A stretch of DNA of 37,580 nt from Lachnoanaerobaculum sp. ICM7 (lineage in GTDB: Bacteria > Bacillota > Clostridia > Lachnospirales > Lachnospiraceae), in the NCBI RefSeq assembly GCF_000287675.1, contig NZ_ALJL01000029.1, forward strand, positions 1 through 37,580, read 5' to 3'. Numbering within the stretch: position 1 is the stretch's first letter; every line of letters begins with the position of its first letter. The notes under the pieces were generated by a model. That model saw only the letters and a program-made list of their open reading frames with translations. It ran no database searches and had not been told where the DNA came from. Shown here one piece after another: positions 22,585 through 31,190 of the stretch. A program made the position numbers and the translations under genes.

Positions 22585-24312
22585 ATGAAGAAAAAATTTA
22601 TTGTTATACCTGCAATTATAGCCCTTGGCGTAGGTGGATTTTTCTTTATGAAATCAAGACAGGCTACAAAGATTGATACGAGTACATTTGTATCTACAGC
22701 AATAGCATCAAAGCAGGATATCTCTTCGGAGATATCCTCTTCGGGTACTATAACACCCAAGGACACTTATAATATAACTGCGCTTGTATCGGGAGATATT
22801 ATCTCGGCAAACTTTGAGGTAGGTGATATGGTCAGTAAAGACCAGGTGCTTTATCAAATAGATAAGTCAAGTCTTGAATCTGATATAAATTCCTCAAATA
22901 ATTCTCTTAGTAAAGCAAACACCGGATATGCTACGGCCAACAAAGACCTTGCAAAAGCAAAGGCGGATTTTTCCGGTAATTTGTATCGCTCTACAAGAAA
23001 GGGCTATATCAAGGAGTTGAGTATTCAGGCAGGAGATAAGATAAGCGGTGGTACAAAGCTTGCTACCATATATAATGATACTGTGATGAATATCCGTATT
23101 CCTTTCCTAAGTACGGAGGCACAGAATATTAAGGCGGGAATGACAGGAACTTTGACACTTACCGAAACGGGAGAGCAGATAGAAGGAAAAGTAATTTCCG
23201 TATCAAGTATGGATCAGACAATGGATGGTGGAAGACTTGTTCGTAATGTGACATTCGAGGTAAGTAACCCGGGAGGTCTTACAGATAAGACAACTGCAAA
23301 TGCTACAGTCGGAGATATCACTTCTACAGGAGACGGTACTTTTGAGGCGACAACAAATGTTGATATGAGTGCCGATCTGGCTGAAGGCGTACAGATAGAA
23401 AGTGTACTGGTGAATGTGGGAGATTATGTAGAAGTCGGAACACCTATTTTTAAGATGACTGCAGAGTCTGCAGAGAAACTTTTAAAAACATATAAGGATG
23501 CTGTAGATACCGCACAGGGAAATGTGGATGCGGCACAAAAGGGAGTTGACACTGCAAAGAAAACCTATGACGAGTATACTATTAAATCACCTATTTCCGG
23601 AAAAGTTATATCAAAGAACTATAAGGTCGGGGATAAGGTGGGCTCAGGCGGAAACAACAAGGCTACCAATATGGCTGTTATTTACGATATGAGCTCATAT
23701 ACATTTAAAATGAGTGTGGATGAGAAGGATATTACAAAGGTTCAAAACGGACAGAAGGTGAGAATAAAGTCGGATGCTTTTCCGGATCAGGAATATTCGG
23801 GAACGGTTACCAATGTCAGCCTTGAGAGTACAAGCCAAAACGGTGTATCAACCTATCCTGTTACAATAACACTTGATGAGACTTACAATCTTTTGCCGGG
23901 AATGAATGTGGACGGATATATTACACTTGAGTCTGCAAAGGATGCACTTACAATACCTTCAGGGGCTCTTATGAGAGGAAATAAGGTCTATGTAAGAGAT
24001 ACCTCGGCAACACAGAGTGCAGATGCAAGCGGTGCGGCTTCAAGTGGAGACGGCCTTATCCCTGCAGGTTTTAAAGAGGTTACAGTAACTACCGGAGTTA
24101 TAAATGCGGATTTTGTACAGATTACATCAGGACTTAATGAAGGTGATGAGGTCTATGTGGACGAGAGCGCAAGTATGGATACCGGAACAGGCGGAATGGA
24201 CGGCATGGGCGGAGAAGGCGCACCTGCAGAAGGAGGCGGAGCCGATACAGCCGGAGCGGACGGTGCCGGAGCGGATGCCGGCGGTGCCGATGTAGGAGCC
24301 GGAGGAGAGTAA
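22585..24312 (+). CDS. MacA/HlyD-type efflux adaptor with Gly/Ala-rich tail
   Basis: A 575-residue membrane-anchored adaptor. One N-terminal span (KFIVIPAIIALGVGGFFFM), a lipoyl-like half (GDIISANFEVGDMVSKDQVLYQID), a second half (GKVISKNYKVGDKVGSGG) after a coiled-coil-like segment (SAEKLLKTYKDAVDTAQGNV), beta-barrel (VRIKSDAFPDQEYSGTVTNV) and membrane-proximal domain. The last ~50 residues are almost only Gly, Ala, Asp and Glu and look disordered. An additional lipoyl-like stretch near residues 130-160 makes it longer than E. coli MacA. I start at ATG 22585 (GAGGGG upstream), not the GTG at 22573. It should link the ATPase/permease pair to the outer face. Confidence 0.85.
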   Translation: MKKKFIVIPAIIALGVGGFFFMKSRQATKIDTSTFVSTAIASKQDISSEISSSGTITPKDTYNITALVSGDIISANFEVGDMVSKDQVLYQIDKSSLESDINSSNNSLSKANTGYATANKDLAKAKADFSGNLYRSTRKGYIKELSIQAGDKISGGTKLATIYNDTVMNIRIPFLSTEAQNIKAGMTGTLTLTETGEQIEGKVISVSSMDQTMDGGRLVRNVTFEVSNPGGLTDKTTANATVGDITSTGDGTFEATTNVDMSADLAEGVQIESVLVNVGDYVEVGTPIFKMTAESAEKLLKTYKDAVDTAQGNVDAAQKGVDTAKKTYDEYTIKSPISGKVISKNYKVGDKVGSGGNNKATNMAVIYDMSSYTFKMSVDEKDITKVQNGQKVRIKSDAFPDQEYSGTVTNVSLESTSQNGVSTYPVTITLDETYNLLPGMNVDGYITLESAKDALTIPSGALMRGNKVYVRDTSATQSADASGAASSGDGLIPAGFKEVTVTTGVINADFVQITSGLNEGDEVYVDESASMDTGTGGMDGMGGEGAPAEGGGADTAGADGAGADAGGADVGAGGE

Positions 24313-25016
24313 TGGAAAAACTTATCCAAATGACAGATATTCGAAAAGAATATAAAATGGGTGATGAGATTGTTTATGCCAATGACGGTGTGACTCTTGA
24401 TATCGACAAGGGAGAGTTTGTTGCAATTGTGGGTAAGTCGGGATCCGGTAAATCCACTCTTATGAATATTATAGGAGCTTTGGATGTGCCTACATCAGGC
24501 AAATATCTTCTGGGCGGAAAAGATGTCGGAAAGCTTAGTGACAATCAACTTGCCGATATCAGAAATAAGATGATAGGATTTGTTTTTCAGCAATACAATC
24601 TTCTGCCCAGAATGAATCTTTTGGAAAACGTGGAATTGCCGCTTTTGTACGCGCATGTTTCAAATCATGAAAGAGAAAAGAGGGCAATGGAAGCACTTGA
24701 AAAGGTGGGACTTGCCGAAAAAGCGAAGCAGATGCCAAATCAGCTTTCAGGAGGACAGCAGCAAAGAGTGAGTATTGCAAGAGCTCTGGCTGCAAATCCT
24801 TCACTGATTTTGGCGGATGAGCCTACAGGTGCCCTGGATTCAAAGACCAGCCGTCAGGTTTTGGATTTTTTCAAGAAAATTCATGAAGAGGGAAATACGG
24901 TTATTATGATTACACATGATAATTCTATTGCGATAGAAGCAAAGAGAGTTATTCGAATAGCTGACGGTAAAATAAATTTTGATGGAAGTAGTGAAGAGTA
25001 TGCTGCAGTCATTTAA
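24312..25016 (+). CDS. MacB-type ABC transporter ATPase
   Basis: A 234-residue LolD/MacB-type ATPase: Walker [10 protein letters not shown] (about 41-49), Q-loop [22 protein letters not shown] split at Gln95 or so, signature [15 protein letters not shown], Walker [13 protein letters not shown], switch ITHD. Its ATG shares one base with the adaptor stop, so translation is coupled. With the adaptor and the permease it forms a MacAB-like exporter, in Firmicutes typically for antimicrobial peptides or other amphiphiles. Confidence 0.93.
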   Translation: MEKLIQMTDIRKEYKMGDEIVYANDGVTLDIDKGEFVAIVGKSGSGKSTLMNIIGALDVPTSGKYLLGGKDVGKLSDNQLADIRNKMIGFVFQQYNLLPRMNLLENVELPLLYAHVSNHEREKRAMEALEKVGLAEKAKQMPNQLSGGQQQRVSIARALAANPSLILADEPTGALDSKTSRQVLDFFKKIHEEGNTVIMITHDNSIAIEAKRVIRIADGKINFDGSSEEYAAVI

Positions 25017-26178
25017 ACTGGCAATAAAGAGTATTATTGCTAATAAAATGAGATCATTTTTGACAATGCTCGGACTTATCATAGGTGTATCTGCTGTCGT
25101 TATACTGGTCAGTGTAATGATGGGATATATGAACAATATGGTAAAGTCCTTTATGGACATGGGTGCCAATACTATCAGCGTCAATTTGGTCAATATGCCT
25201 GCAAGACAGGCATCGGTGGATCAGATGTATGATTTCTTCAATGAACATAGAGATATTTTTTCGGAAATGACACCACAGGTCAGTGTCAGCGGAACGATAA
25301 AAGTGGGAAGTGAAAAAACTACCACAACTACAGTTTCCGGAGTAAGTGAATACTATGGTAAATTGAAGAATTACAAACTTGAAAAGGGAAGATTCCTATC
25401 ATATGCGGACATGGTATCCAGACAAAAAGTTGTTGTAATCGGATACTATGTTGCAAGCAAGCTTTTCGGTTCGCCGAAAGCTGCTATAGGTGAGACTATA
25501 AAGATAAACGGTTCGGCATTTACTGTTGTAGGTGTGGTACAAAGACAGGATAAAACACAGTTGTCTGCAAGAGGCAGTGATGATTTTGCATTTATGCCTT
25601 ATTCCACAGCCGGACAGTTAAACGGAACTTCAGTACCTGATTATTATATTTTTGCTACTGTAAATACTCAGGTAAGCAATCAGGCGGTAGAGCTTTTAAA
25701 GGATTTTCTAAAAACTATCTATACTCAAAAAGAAACATATTTTGTTCAGTCCATGAGTCAGATGCTTGGAGAAATCAATGTACAGCTTGCACTTATGAGT
25801 ACTATTATAGGAGCTATTGCCGGTATTTCACTTCTTGTTGCAGGTGTTGGTGTTATGAATATCATGCTGGTATCTGTTACAGAGAGGACCAGAGAAATCG
25901 GTATCAGAAAAGCACTTGGAGCCAGAAAGGGTGTTATATTGCAGCAGTTTGTTATAGAAGCCTTGGTTACAAGTACACTGGGAGGTTCGCTGGGAATTGT
26001 ACTGGGCTGTATTGCCAGCCCTACTATAGGCAGATTTATGAATATTTCATCACCTGCCAACTTAAATGCGGTTATAATTTCATTCAGCGTATCTGTAGCA
26101 ATCGGACTTATATTCGGATATATGCCTGCAATGAGAGCGGCAAGCTTAAATCCGATAGATGCGCTTAGAAGTGAGTAA
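25000..26178 (+). CDS. MacB-type ABC transporter permease (FtsX family)
   Basis: A 392-residue permease with the MacB periplasmic core and FtsX domain. Span 1 is at about 20-43 (FLTMLGLIIGVSAVVILVSV), a large outer domain follows (45-260), then spans around 270-300, 320-345 and 360-380, with the family motif RTREIGIRKALGARKGVILQ between. I start at ATG 25000 ([11 protein letters not shown]), which overlaps the ATPase end by 17 nt; an ATG at 24982 and a TTG at 24979 are alternatives. It is the last gene of the operon. Confidence 0.9.
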   Translation: MLQSFKLAIKSIIANKMRSFLTMLGLIIGVSAVVILVSVMMGYMNNMVKSFMDMGANTISVNLVNMPARQASVDQMYDFFNEHRDIFSEMTPQVSVSGTIKVGSEKTTTTTVSGVSEYYGKLKNYKLEKGRFLSYADMVSRQKVVVIGYYVASKLFGSPKAAIGETIKINGSAFTVVGVVQRQDKTQLSARGSDDFAFMPYSTAGQLNGTSVPDYYIFATVNTQVSNQAVELLKDFLKTIYTQKETYFVQSMSQMLGEINVQLALMSTIIGAIAGISLLVAGVGVMNIMLVSVTERTREIGIRKALGARKGVILQQFVIEALVTSTLGGSLGIVLGCIASPTIGRFMNISSPANLNAVIISFSVSVAIGLIFGYMPAMRAASLNPIDALRSE

Positions 26179-26190
26179 GAATTGTTTTTT

Positions 26191-26218
26191 AAATACCCGT
26201 TTTTACGGGTATTTTTTT
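26191..26218 (+). terminator. Terminator of the SLH-exporter operon
   Basis: AAATACCCGT (26191-26200) pairs with ACGGGTATTT across a short T loop; T7 follows. Confidence 0.92.
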
Positions 26219-26283
26219 CGTGCAAAATTAATTTTAATACAATTTTTATTGGATTATTTACTGATATAGGATATACTAAGGAA

Positions 26284-27072
26284 ATGAAGAAATTTTTTTA
26301 TACATTATGGATATGTCTTTATCCGATACTTATTTATATAACAATCCAGCTTTCTCTTGGAATGTTGATGGGAGTTTTATTTAGTATCTTAGCAGGTGTC
26401 AGAAGTCCTGATGCAATGGAGGATATTATAACAGAAAATGCACTGGTTATCACTGCATTATGTGCGGTGGTTACTTCTGTTTTTCTCAGTCTGTTTTTCT
26501 ACCTGGACATTAATAAGGGCAGAATTAAAAAGCGTGGCCAACTTAGGGCTATGGATTTTGTGATGGCCATTTTAGGTGGCGCAGGTGTTGCAATTGCATT
26601 AAATATTATTATAGCATTGACAAACATGGCAGGTAATGATGCCGCATTTGTGAAAGTCAGCAATTCGATTACAAGTAATCCGCTTATTGTCATCATAATA
26701 TGTGCAGGAATATTGATACCGATAGTTGAGGAAATAATATTCAGAGGTTTGATTTTTAACAGAATTAAACATCAATATAATTTCTTGGCAGGCTTGCTTA
26801 TATCATCTGTATTATTCGGTATCTACCATGGAAATATAGTTCAGGCTATTTATGCGACACTTTTGGGGATTTTCCTCGGGTTTGCATATCACAAAACAAA
26901 GAGTATTTTAATTCCAATCTTCATACATATGAGCTCAAATACTTTTGTTTCAATTTATGCCAAGCTCGGTGAGAATGAAGAAAATATAGGGATTTTATTG
27001 ATAGCTGTGGTTATCAGCTTAATATTTGCTTTAATAGGTACAATATATTTTATAAACAGAAAGGTTGAATAA
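26284..27072 (+). CDS. CPBP family intramembrane glutamic protease
   Basis: A 262-residue membrane protein of the CPBP/Abi (CAAX-protease-like) family with about seven to eight spans. Motif 1, IVEEIIFRGLIFNRI (EExxxR), motif 2 with FGIYHGN and motif 3 FIHMSSN carry the catalytic Glu and His residues. Such proteins process prenylated-like or bacteriocin-related peptides and can confer self-immunity; the target here is unknown. I start at Met 26284; the frame opens at 26182 but that part covers a terminator. Only a weak AAGGA precedes the ATG. The next gene overlaps by one base. Confidence 0.85.
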   Translation: MKKFFYTLWICLYPILIYITIQLSLGMLMGVLFSILAGVRSPDAMEDIITENALVITALCAVVTSVFLSLFFYLDINKGRIKKRGQLRAMDFVMAILGGAGVAIALNIIIALTNMAGNDAAFVKVSNSITSNPLIVIIICAGILIPIVEEIIFRGLIFNRIKHQYNFLAGLLISSVLFGIYHGNIVQAIYATLLGIFLGFAYHKTKSILIPIFIHMSSNTFVSIYAKLGENEENIGILLIAVVISLIFALIGTIYFINRKVE

Positions 27073-28091
27073 TGAAAGTTTTGAGTATAGCGGTGCCATG
27101 CTTTAATTCGGCGGCATATATGAGAAAGTGCATTGATTCTTTGCTTGTAGGTAAGGAAGATGTAGAGATATTGATTGTAAATGACGGTTCTGCCAAGGAC
27201 AATACAGCTGAAATAGCGGATGAGTATGAAAAAAAATATCCTACTATATGCAAAGCAATCCACAAGGAAAACGGCGGCCATGGTGATGCTGTAATGTTTG
27301 GACTTAGAGCCGCTACAGGAGAGTTTTTTAAAGTAGTGGATTCGGATGATTATCTGGATGAAAAGTCATTTTTGGAAGTACTCAATAAGCTTAAAGAGTT
27401 TATAAGAGATAAGGAAAATATTGATATGCTTCTTTGCAACTTTGTATATGATAAGGACGGTGCAAAGAGGAAAAAGGTAATGACCTATAAGAGAAACTTG
27501 CCTATAAATAAGAAGTTTGAATGGGAGGATATTAAGCCTTTCCACACAGGACAGTATATTCTTATGCATTCCGTAATATACAAAAGAGAGCTTCTTATAG
27601 AGAATAAACTTGACCTTCCGAAGCACACATTCTATGTGGACAATATCTTCGTATATCAGCCTTTGAAGGCGGTAAAGGATATTTACTATATGGATGTAAA
27701 CCTTTACAGATACTATATCGGTAGAGAGGATCAATCTGTAAATGAGCAGGTGATGATCGGAAGAATAGATCAGCAGATAAGAGTAACTAAGATTATGCTT
27801 GATTCATTTAATCCTTATGATGTTGCAAATAAAAAGCTTAGAAAGTATCTTATAAGCTATCTTGAGATAATGATGGTAATATCTTCCATACTTGCTATTC
27901 GCTCAAAGAGTGAGGAAAATATGCAAAAGAAGAAAGAACTTTGGGATTATCTGAAGGATCACAATCCAAGACTTTATAAGAGGATAAGATACGGTCTCCT
28001 GGGACAGACTATGAACCTTCCCGGAAAAGTGGGAAAAGGTATTGCCGTAGCGGGATATAAGATTGCAAATAAGTTGTATGGATTTAACTAA
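27072..28091 (+). CDS. Family 2 glycosyltransferase
   Basis: A 339-residue GT-A glycosyltransferase. The nucleotide-sugar pocket reads LSIAVPCFNSAAYMRKCIDS (3-22) and ILIVNDGSAKDNTAE (about 37-51). VVDSDDYLD (about 92-100) is the DxD metal site. The C-terminal region is helical without a clear membrane span. It resembles enzymes that glycosylate cell-surface polymers; donor and acceptor are unknown. Its ATG overlaps the CPBP stop, so the two are co-expressed. Confidence 0.88.
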   Translation: MKVLSIAVPCFNSAAYMRKCIDSLLVGKEDVEILIVNDGSAKDNTAEIADEYEKKYPTICKAIHKENGGHGDAVMFGLRAATGEFFKVVDSDDYLDEKSFLEVLNKLKEFIRDKENIDMLLCNFVYDKDGAKRKKVMTYKRNLPINKKFEWEDIKPFHTGQYILMHSVIYKRELLIENKLDLPKHTFYVDNIFVYQPLKAVKDIYYMDVNLYRYYIGREDQSVNEQVMIGRIDQQIRVTKIMLDSFNPYDVANKKLRKYLISYLEIMMVISSILAIRSKSEENMQKKKELWDYLKDHNPRLYKRIRYGLLGQTMNLPGKVGKGIAVAGYKIANKLYGFN

Positions 28092-28102
28092 ATAGAAGAA
28101 CC

Positions 28103-28143
28103 TGCATCTGGATTAGTGATTTAAAATTCGGATGCATTTTTTT
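28103..28143 (+). terminator. Terminator after the glycosyltransferase
   Basis: TGCATCTG (28103-28110) pairs with CGGATGCA (28129-28136), followed by T7. The loop is long (18 nt). Confidence 0.75.
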
Positions 28144-28164
28144 AGAAAAAAATTAAAATAATGC

Positions 28165-28193
28165 TTGACATTAGGAGCATTATTTTATATACT
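28165..28193 (+). promoter_or_regulatory. tRNA operon promoter with inverted repeat around the -35
   Basis: TTGACA (28165-28170), exactly 17 bp, TATACT (28188-28193). AATAATGCT (28157-28165) and AGCATTATT (28176-28184) are a perfect 9-bp inverted repeat that brackets the -35. Confidence 0.8.
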
Positions 28194-28213
28194 TACATAG
28201 CGTTAAACGTGAC

Positions 28214-28286
28214 GGGATCTTAGCTCAGCTGGGAGAGCATCTGCCTTACAAGCAGAGGGTCACAGGTTCGAGCCCTGTAGGTCCCA
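28214..28286 (+). tRNA. tRNA-Val (UAC)
   Basis: A full cloverleaf of 73 nt. The acceptor is GGGATCT/AGGTCCC with one G-U pair and discriminator A. The D arm is GCTC...GAGC. The anticodon stem is TCTGC/GCAGA with loop CTTACAA (anticodon TAC at 28247-28249). The T arm is CAGGTTCGAGCCCTG. The CCA end is not encoded. Confidence 0.97.
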
Positions 28287-28317
28287 TTTTTCATGTAAAG
28301 CATGAATATAATCATAT

Positions 28318-28391
28318 GGCGACATAGCTCAGTTGGCTAGAGCATACGGTTCATACCCGTAGTGTCGAGAGTTCGAATCTCCCTGTCGCTA
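28318..28391 (+). tRNA. tRNA-Met (CAU), elongator type
   Basis: A full cloverleaf of 74 nt. The acceptor is GGCGACA/TGTCGCT (first pair G-U), discriminator A. The anticodon stem is TACGG/CCGTA around TTCATAC (CAT at 28352-28354). A paired first base and no three-G anticodon stem exclude the initiator tRNA. Isoleucine-2 tRNA also has CAU, but the body resembles elongator Met. CCA is not encoded. Confidence 0.92.
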
Positions 28392-28400
28392 TTTACTTAT

Positions 28401-28424
28401 GTCTGACTTCGGTCAGACTTTTTT
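28401..28424 (+). terminator. Terminator of the tRNA operon
   Basis: GTCTGAC (28401-28407), stable TTCG loop, GTCAGAC (28412-28418), T6. Confidence 0.95.
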
Positions 28425-28474
28425 ATTTGTTTTGATGTCAAGTGTTGTGGGCTTGATTTTTGAGGGCACAGAAA

Positions 28475-28516
28475 AAAACAGTCCCGAACTCACAACCGGG
28501 AGTTGGGGACTGTTTT
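28475..28516 (-). terminator. Terminator of uxaC (minus strand)
   Basis: A 17-bp stem with one mismatch (28475-28491 with 28500-28516). On the minus strand it ends in a T7 run, 17 nt past the uxaC stop. Confidence 0.88.
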
Positions 28517-28532
28517 ATATTAAAATAAATTA

Positions 28533-29936
28533 TTAAAACTCAAAATATCTCATTACATTATTATATGAAATATTCTCTACAAGTTCCTTTAAAGCCTTCT
28601 CATCATTCGGATACTGACCGCTTTCGACCCATTCACCTATAAGCTGGCAGAGTATTCTTCTGAAGTACTCATGTCTTGTATATGAAAGGAATGAACGTGA
28701 GTCTGTAAGCATACCGTTGAAGTTTCCTAAGCAACCAAGTGCGGCCAAAGACTTCATCTGAGCTCTCATGCCTTCGTAGTGATCGTTGAACCACCATGCA
28801 GAACCCTGCTGAACTTTTCCTGCGATACTTGAATCCTGGAAGCATCCGATTATTGTACCGATAGCTGCATCATCATTCGGATTAAGTGAATATAGTATTG
28901 TCTTTGGAAGTTCACCTGTTAAATTTAAAGCATTTAAAAAATCTGCAAGCTGATCTGCAGGAGCATATCCGCTTATAGCATCAAATCCTGTATCAGGACC
29001 GAGCTTATTAAACATTGCAGTGTTGTTGTTTCTCTTACAACCGAAGTGAAGCTGCATTACCCAGTTTAATCTGTGATACTCTTTACCAAGTGCAAGTAAG
29101 AGTGCTGTCTTAAACTGATACTGCTCTGTAAGACTTACATCCTCACCTGCAAGTCTTTTCTTTAATATAGCATCAACTTCGTTCTCACTTGCAGGAGCAT
29201 AGTATACAAAGTCAACACCGTGATCTGATACGGAGCAACCGTTGTTATGGAAAAACTCCAATCTGTTCTTTAATGCTTCCTTAAGAGATGCAAAGTCTTT
29301 TACAGACACACCGCTTACCTCGGATAGCTTTGCAATATATTCCGCAAAATCAGGCTTTTCAATATTTGTAGCCTTATCAGGTCTCCATGCCGGAAGTACT
29401 TTAAATCCAAGGTCTTTGATTTCTTTAAGTTTGATATGCCATTCAAGAGAGTCTATAGGGTCGTCTGTAGTACATATAACTTTAACATTTGAATTTCTGA
29501 TAATATTTCTTACACTTAACTCATCTGTAGCAAGTTTTTCTTTTGTGAGATTCCAAACTTCATCAGCACTTTCAGGGCTTAGATGTCCGTTGAAGCCGAA
29601 ATACTTTTGAAGCTCAAGATGTGACCAATGATAAAGCGGGTTACCGATAAGCTTCGGCAATGTAGCGGCCCATGCATCAAACTTTTCTCTGTCAGATGAT
29701 TCACTGCCTGTTATAAGCTTTTCATCCACACCGTTTGATCTGATTTGACGCCACTTGTAATGGTCGCCACCAAGCCATACCTGAGTGATATTATCAAATT
29801 TTTTATCCTCATAAATCTCCTGTGGATTTATATGACAGTGATAGTCAACTATCGGCATCTTCTTGGCATAGTCATGATAAAGATGTTTTGCTGTTTGTGT
29901 ATCAAGTAAGAAATCCTGATCCATAAAATTCTTCAT
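28533..29936 (-). CDS. uxaC: Glucuronate/galacturonate isomerase
   Basis: A 467-residue UxaC of normal length, converting D-glucuronate to D-fructuronate and D-galacturonate to D-tagaturonate. Typical parts are YHCHINPQEIYEDKKFDN (about 32-49), WRQIRSNGVDE, YHWSHLEL, CTTDDPIDSLEWH and WRPDKA; late in the protein AWWFNDHYEGM and LTDSRSFLSYTRHEYFRRIL. I start at ATG 29936 because AAGGAGG lies just upstream; the frame's TTG at 29954 would place that ribosome site inside the gene. It follows the LacI-type regulator on the same strand after about 90 bp. Confidence 0.95.
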   Translation of the reverse strand: MKNFMDQDFLLDTQTAKHLYHDYAKKMPIVDYHCHINPQEIYEDKKFDNITQVWLGGDHYKWRQIRSNGVDEKLITGSESSDREKFDAWAATLPKLIGNPLYHWSHLELQKYFGFNGHLSPESADEVWNLTKEKLATDELSVRNIIRNSNVKVICTTDDPIDSLEWHIKLKEIKDLGFKVLPAWRPDKATNIEKPDFAEYIAKLSEVSGVSVKDFASLKEALKNRLEFFHNNGCSVSDHGVDFVYYAPASENEVDAILKKRLAGEDVSLTEQYQFKTALLLALGKEYHRLNWVMQLHFGCKRNNNTAMFNKLGPDTGFDAISGYAPADQLADFLNALNLTGELPKTILYSLNPNDDAAIGTIIGCFQDSSIAGKVQQGSAWWFNDHYEGMRAQMKSLAALGCLGNFNGMLTDSRSFLSYTRHEYFRRILCQLIGEWVESGQYPNDEKALKELVENISYNNVMRYFEF

Positions 29937-30025
29937 GTTAACCTCCTTAGCCAAACGGCTGTATAAAGTAAAATTTATAAATAACTACATTTACGGTAGT
30001 CATATACGTATTAAGTTTGAGAGTC

Positions 30026-31033
30026 TTAATTCTCCGATTTAAAAGTGTCTCTTTCTACAATAGACGGTTCAAGTATGTAGATATTTTCAGGAGATTGTCC
30101 GTCAAATACCTCCAAGAGAGTTTTTACACTGTAACTGCACAAATCAAAAAGCCTTGAGTCAACAGTGGTAAGCTCCGGATATGACATTTTTGAAAAAATT
30201 GAATTATCATATCCTATTATTGACAGTTCATCAGGAACCGAAATACTGTTTTGTTTTGCAAATTTTAATGCTGTCATCGCAAGAAAATCATCTGAGGCAA
30301 TTATACCGTCGGGTAAAAAAAACTCTTTGGTAAACTCTCCAAGCGAGAGATAAATGCTGTCTATATCATTTTCCTCACATAAAAGAGTTGCATAGTTTCC
30401 ACTTTTGATTTTCAGCTCTTTACATCCTGATATAAACCCGTCCAGCTTTCTTTTGGCGGATTGAGATGTGGAATTGTAAAGAAAGAGCAAATTGCTTTTG
30501 CCACTATTATATAACATATTTGCACTTGTTTTTGTAGCATTAAAATCATCATAATAAGAACAATATACATTCTCACCTTCTAAAAATCCGTTTATTAAAA
30601 ATATCGGCAAGGATTTTGCTGTACTTTTTATCAGATTTTTATTGTCCTTTGAGGATATATATTTTGAGCCTATCATAATAACGGCATCCACACTTTTTGA
30701 TATAAGTATATTTATATATTTTTTGAGATTCTTTGTATCATATCCGCTGCAGCACAAAAGTGAGTCATAACCGTTTTCCCTGAGCATTTTCTCAAAATAG
30801 GACAGAGCTCTTGCCACATAGATATCTGAAGGGTCTGAACATAGTATACCAATGGTCTTCATAGTGTTCAGTCCAAGCCCTCTGGCAAATACATTCGGAG
30901 TATAGCCAAGCTCCTCCATAATATCATGAATTTTTTTTCTGGTCTTTTCACTGACCTTCGGGCTGTCATTGATAACTCTTGATACTGTAGCTATGGAGAC
31001 ATTTGCCCTGTTTGCAATATCATAAATATTCAT
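30026..31033 (-). CDS. LacI-family transcriptional regulator of uronate genes
   Basis: A 335-residue LacI-type repressor. The HTH (MNIYDIANRANVSIATVSRV then NDSPKVSEKTRKKI) is complete and so is the hinge helix region (YTPNVFARGLG). The sugar-binding core follows (GILCSDPSDIYVARALSYFE; DGIIASDDFLAMTAL; ELSIIGYDNS). It lies between uxaC and the divergent uxaA, whose promoter carries a LacI-type operator, so it probably senses a hexuronate or an intermediate of the pathway. Confidence 0.9.
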   Translation of the reverse strand: MNIYDIANRANVSIATVSRVINDSPKVSEKTRKKIHDIMEELGYTPNVFARGLGLNTMKTIGILCSDPSDIYVARALSYFEKMLRENGYDSLLCCSGYDTKNLKKYINILISKSVDAVIMIGSKYISSKDNKNLIKSTAKSLPIFLINGFLEGENVYCSYYDDFNATKTSANMLYNSGKSNLLFLYNSTSQSAKRKLDGFISGCKELKIKSGNYATLLCEENDIDSIYLSLGEFTKEFFLPDGIIASDDFLAMTALKFAKQNSISVPDELSIIGYDNSIFSKMSYPELTTVDSRLFDLCSYSVKTLLEVFDGQSPENIYILEPSIVERDTFKSEN

Positions 31034-31096
31034 AATTCACCGGTAATATAAAAAATATAAGCTTTATAAATTCATTCGTTACAATCTACATCTATC

Positions 31097-31145
31097 TTGA
31101 CAAGGAATAAAAATCCCATGTATAATGCGATTGTAAACGCTTACA
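31097..31145 (+). promoter_or_regulatory. uxaA promoter with LacI-type operator / cre
   Basis: TTGACA (31097-31102), 18 bp, TATAAT (31121-31126). TGTAAACGCTTACA at 31132-31145 covers the expected transcription start; it is a near-perfect palindrome with the central CG of LacI-family sites. It also fits the CcpA cre consensus TGWAARCGYTWNCW, so either the local regulator or CcpA could bind. Confidence 0.8.
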
Positions 31146-31190
31146 TTTATTATAAACTCAATATGAGTATTTGGCAAGGAGATAAAGGAA

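Noticed and set aside
28214-28391. tRNA pair as integration site of a mobile element
   Set aside because: No integrase gene and no duplicated tRNA 3' end nearby.
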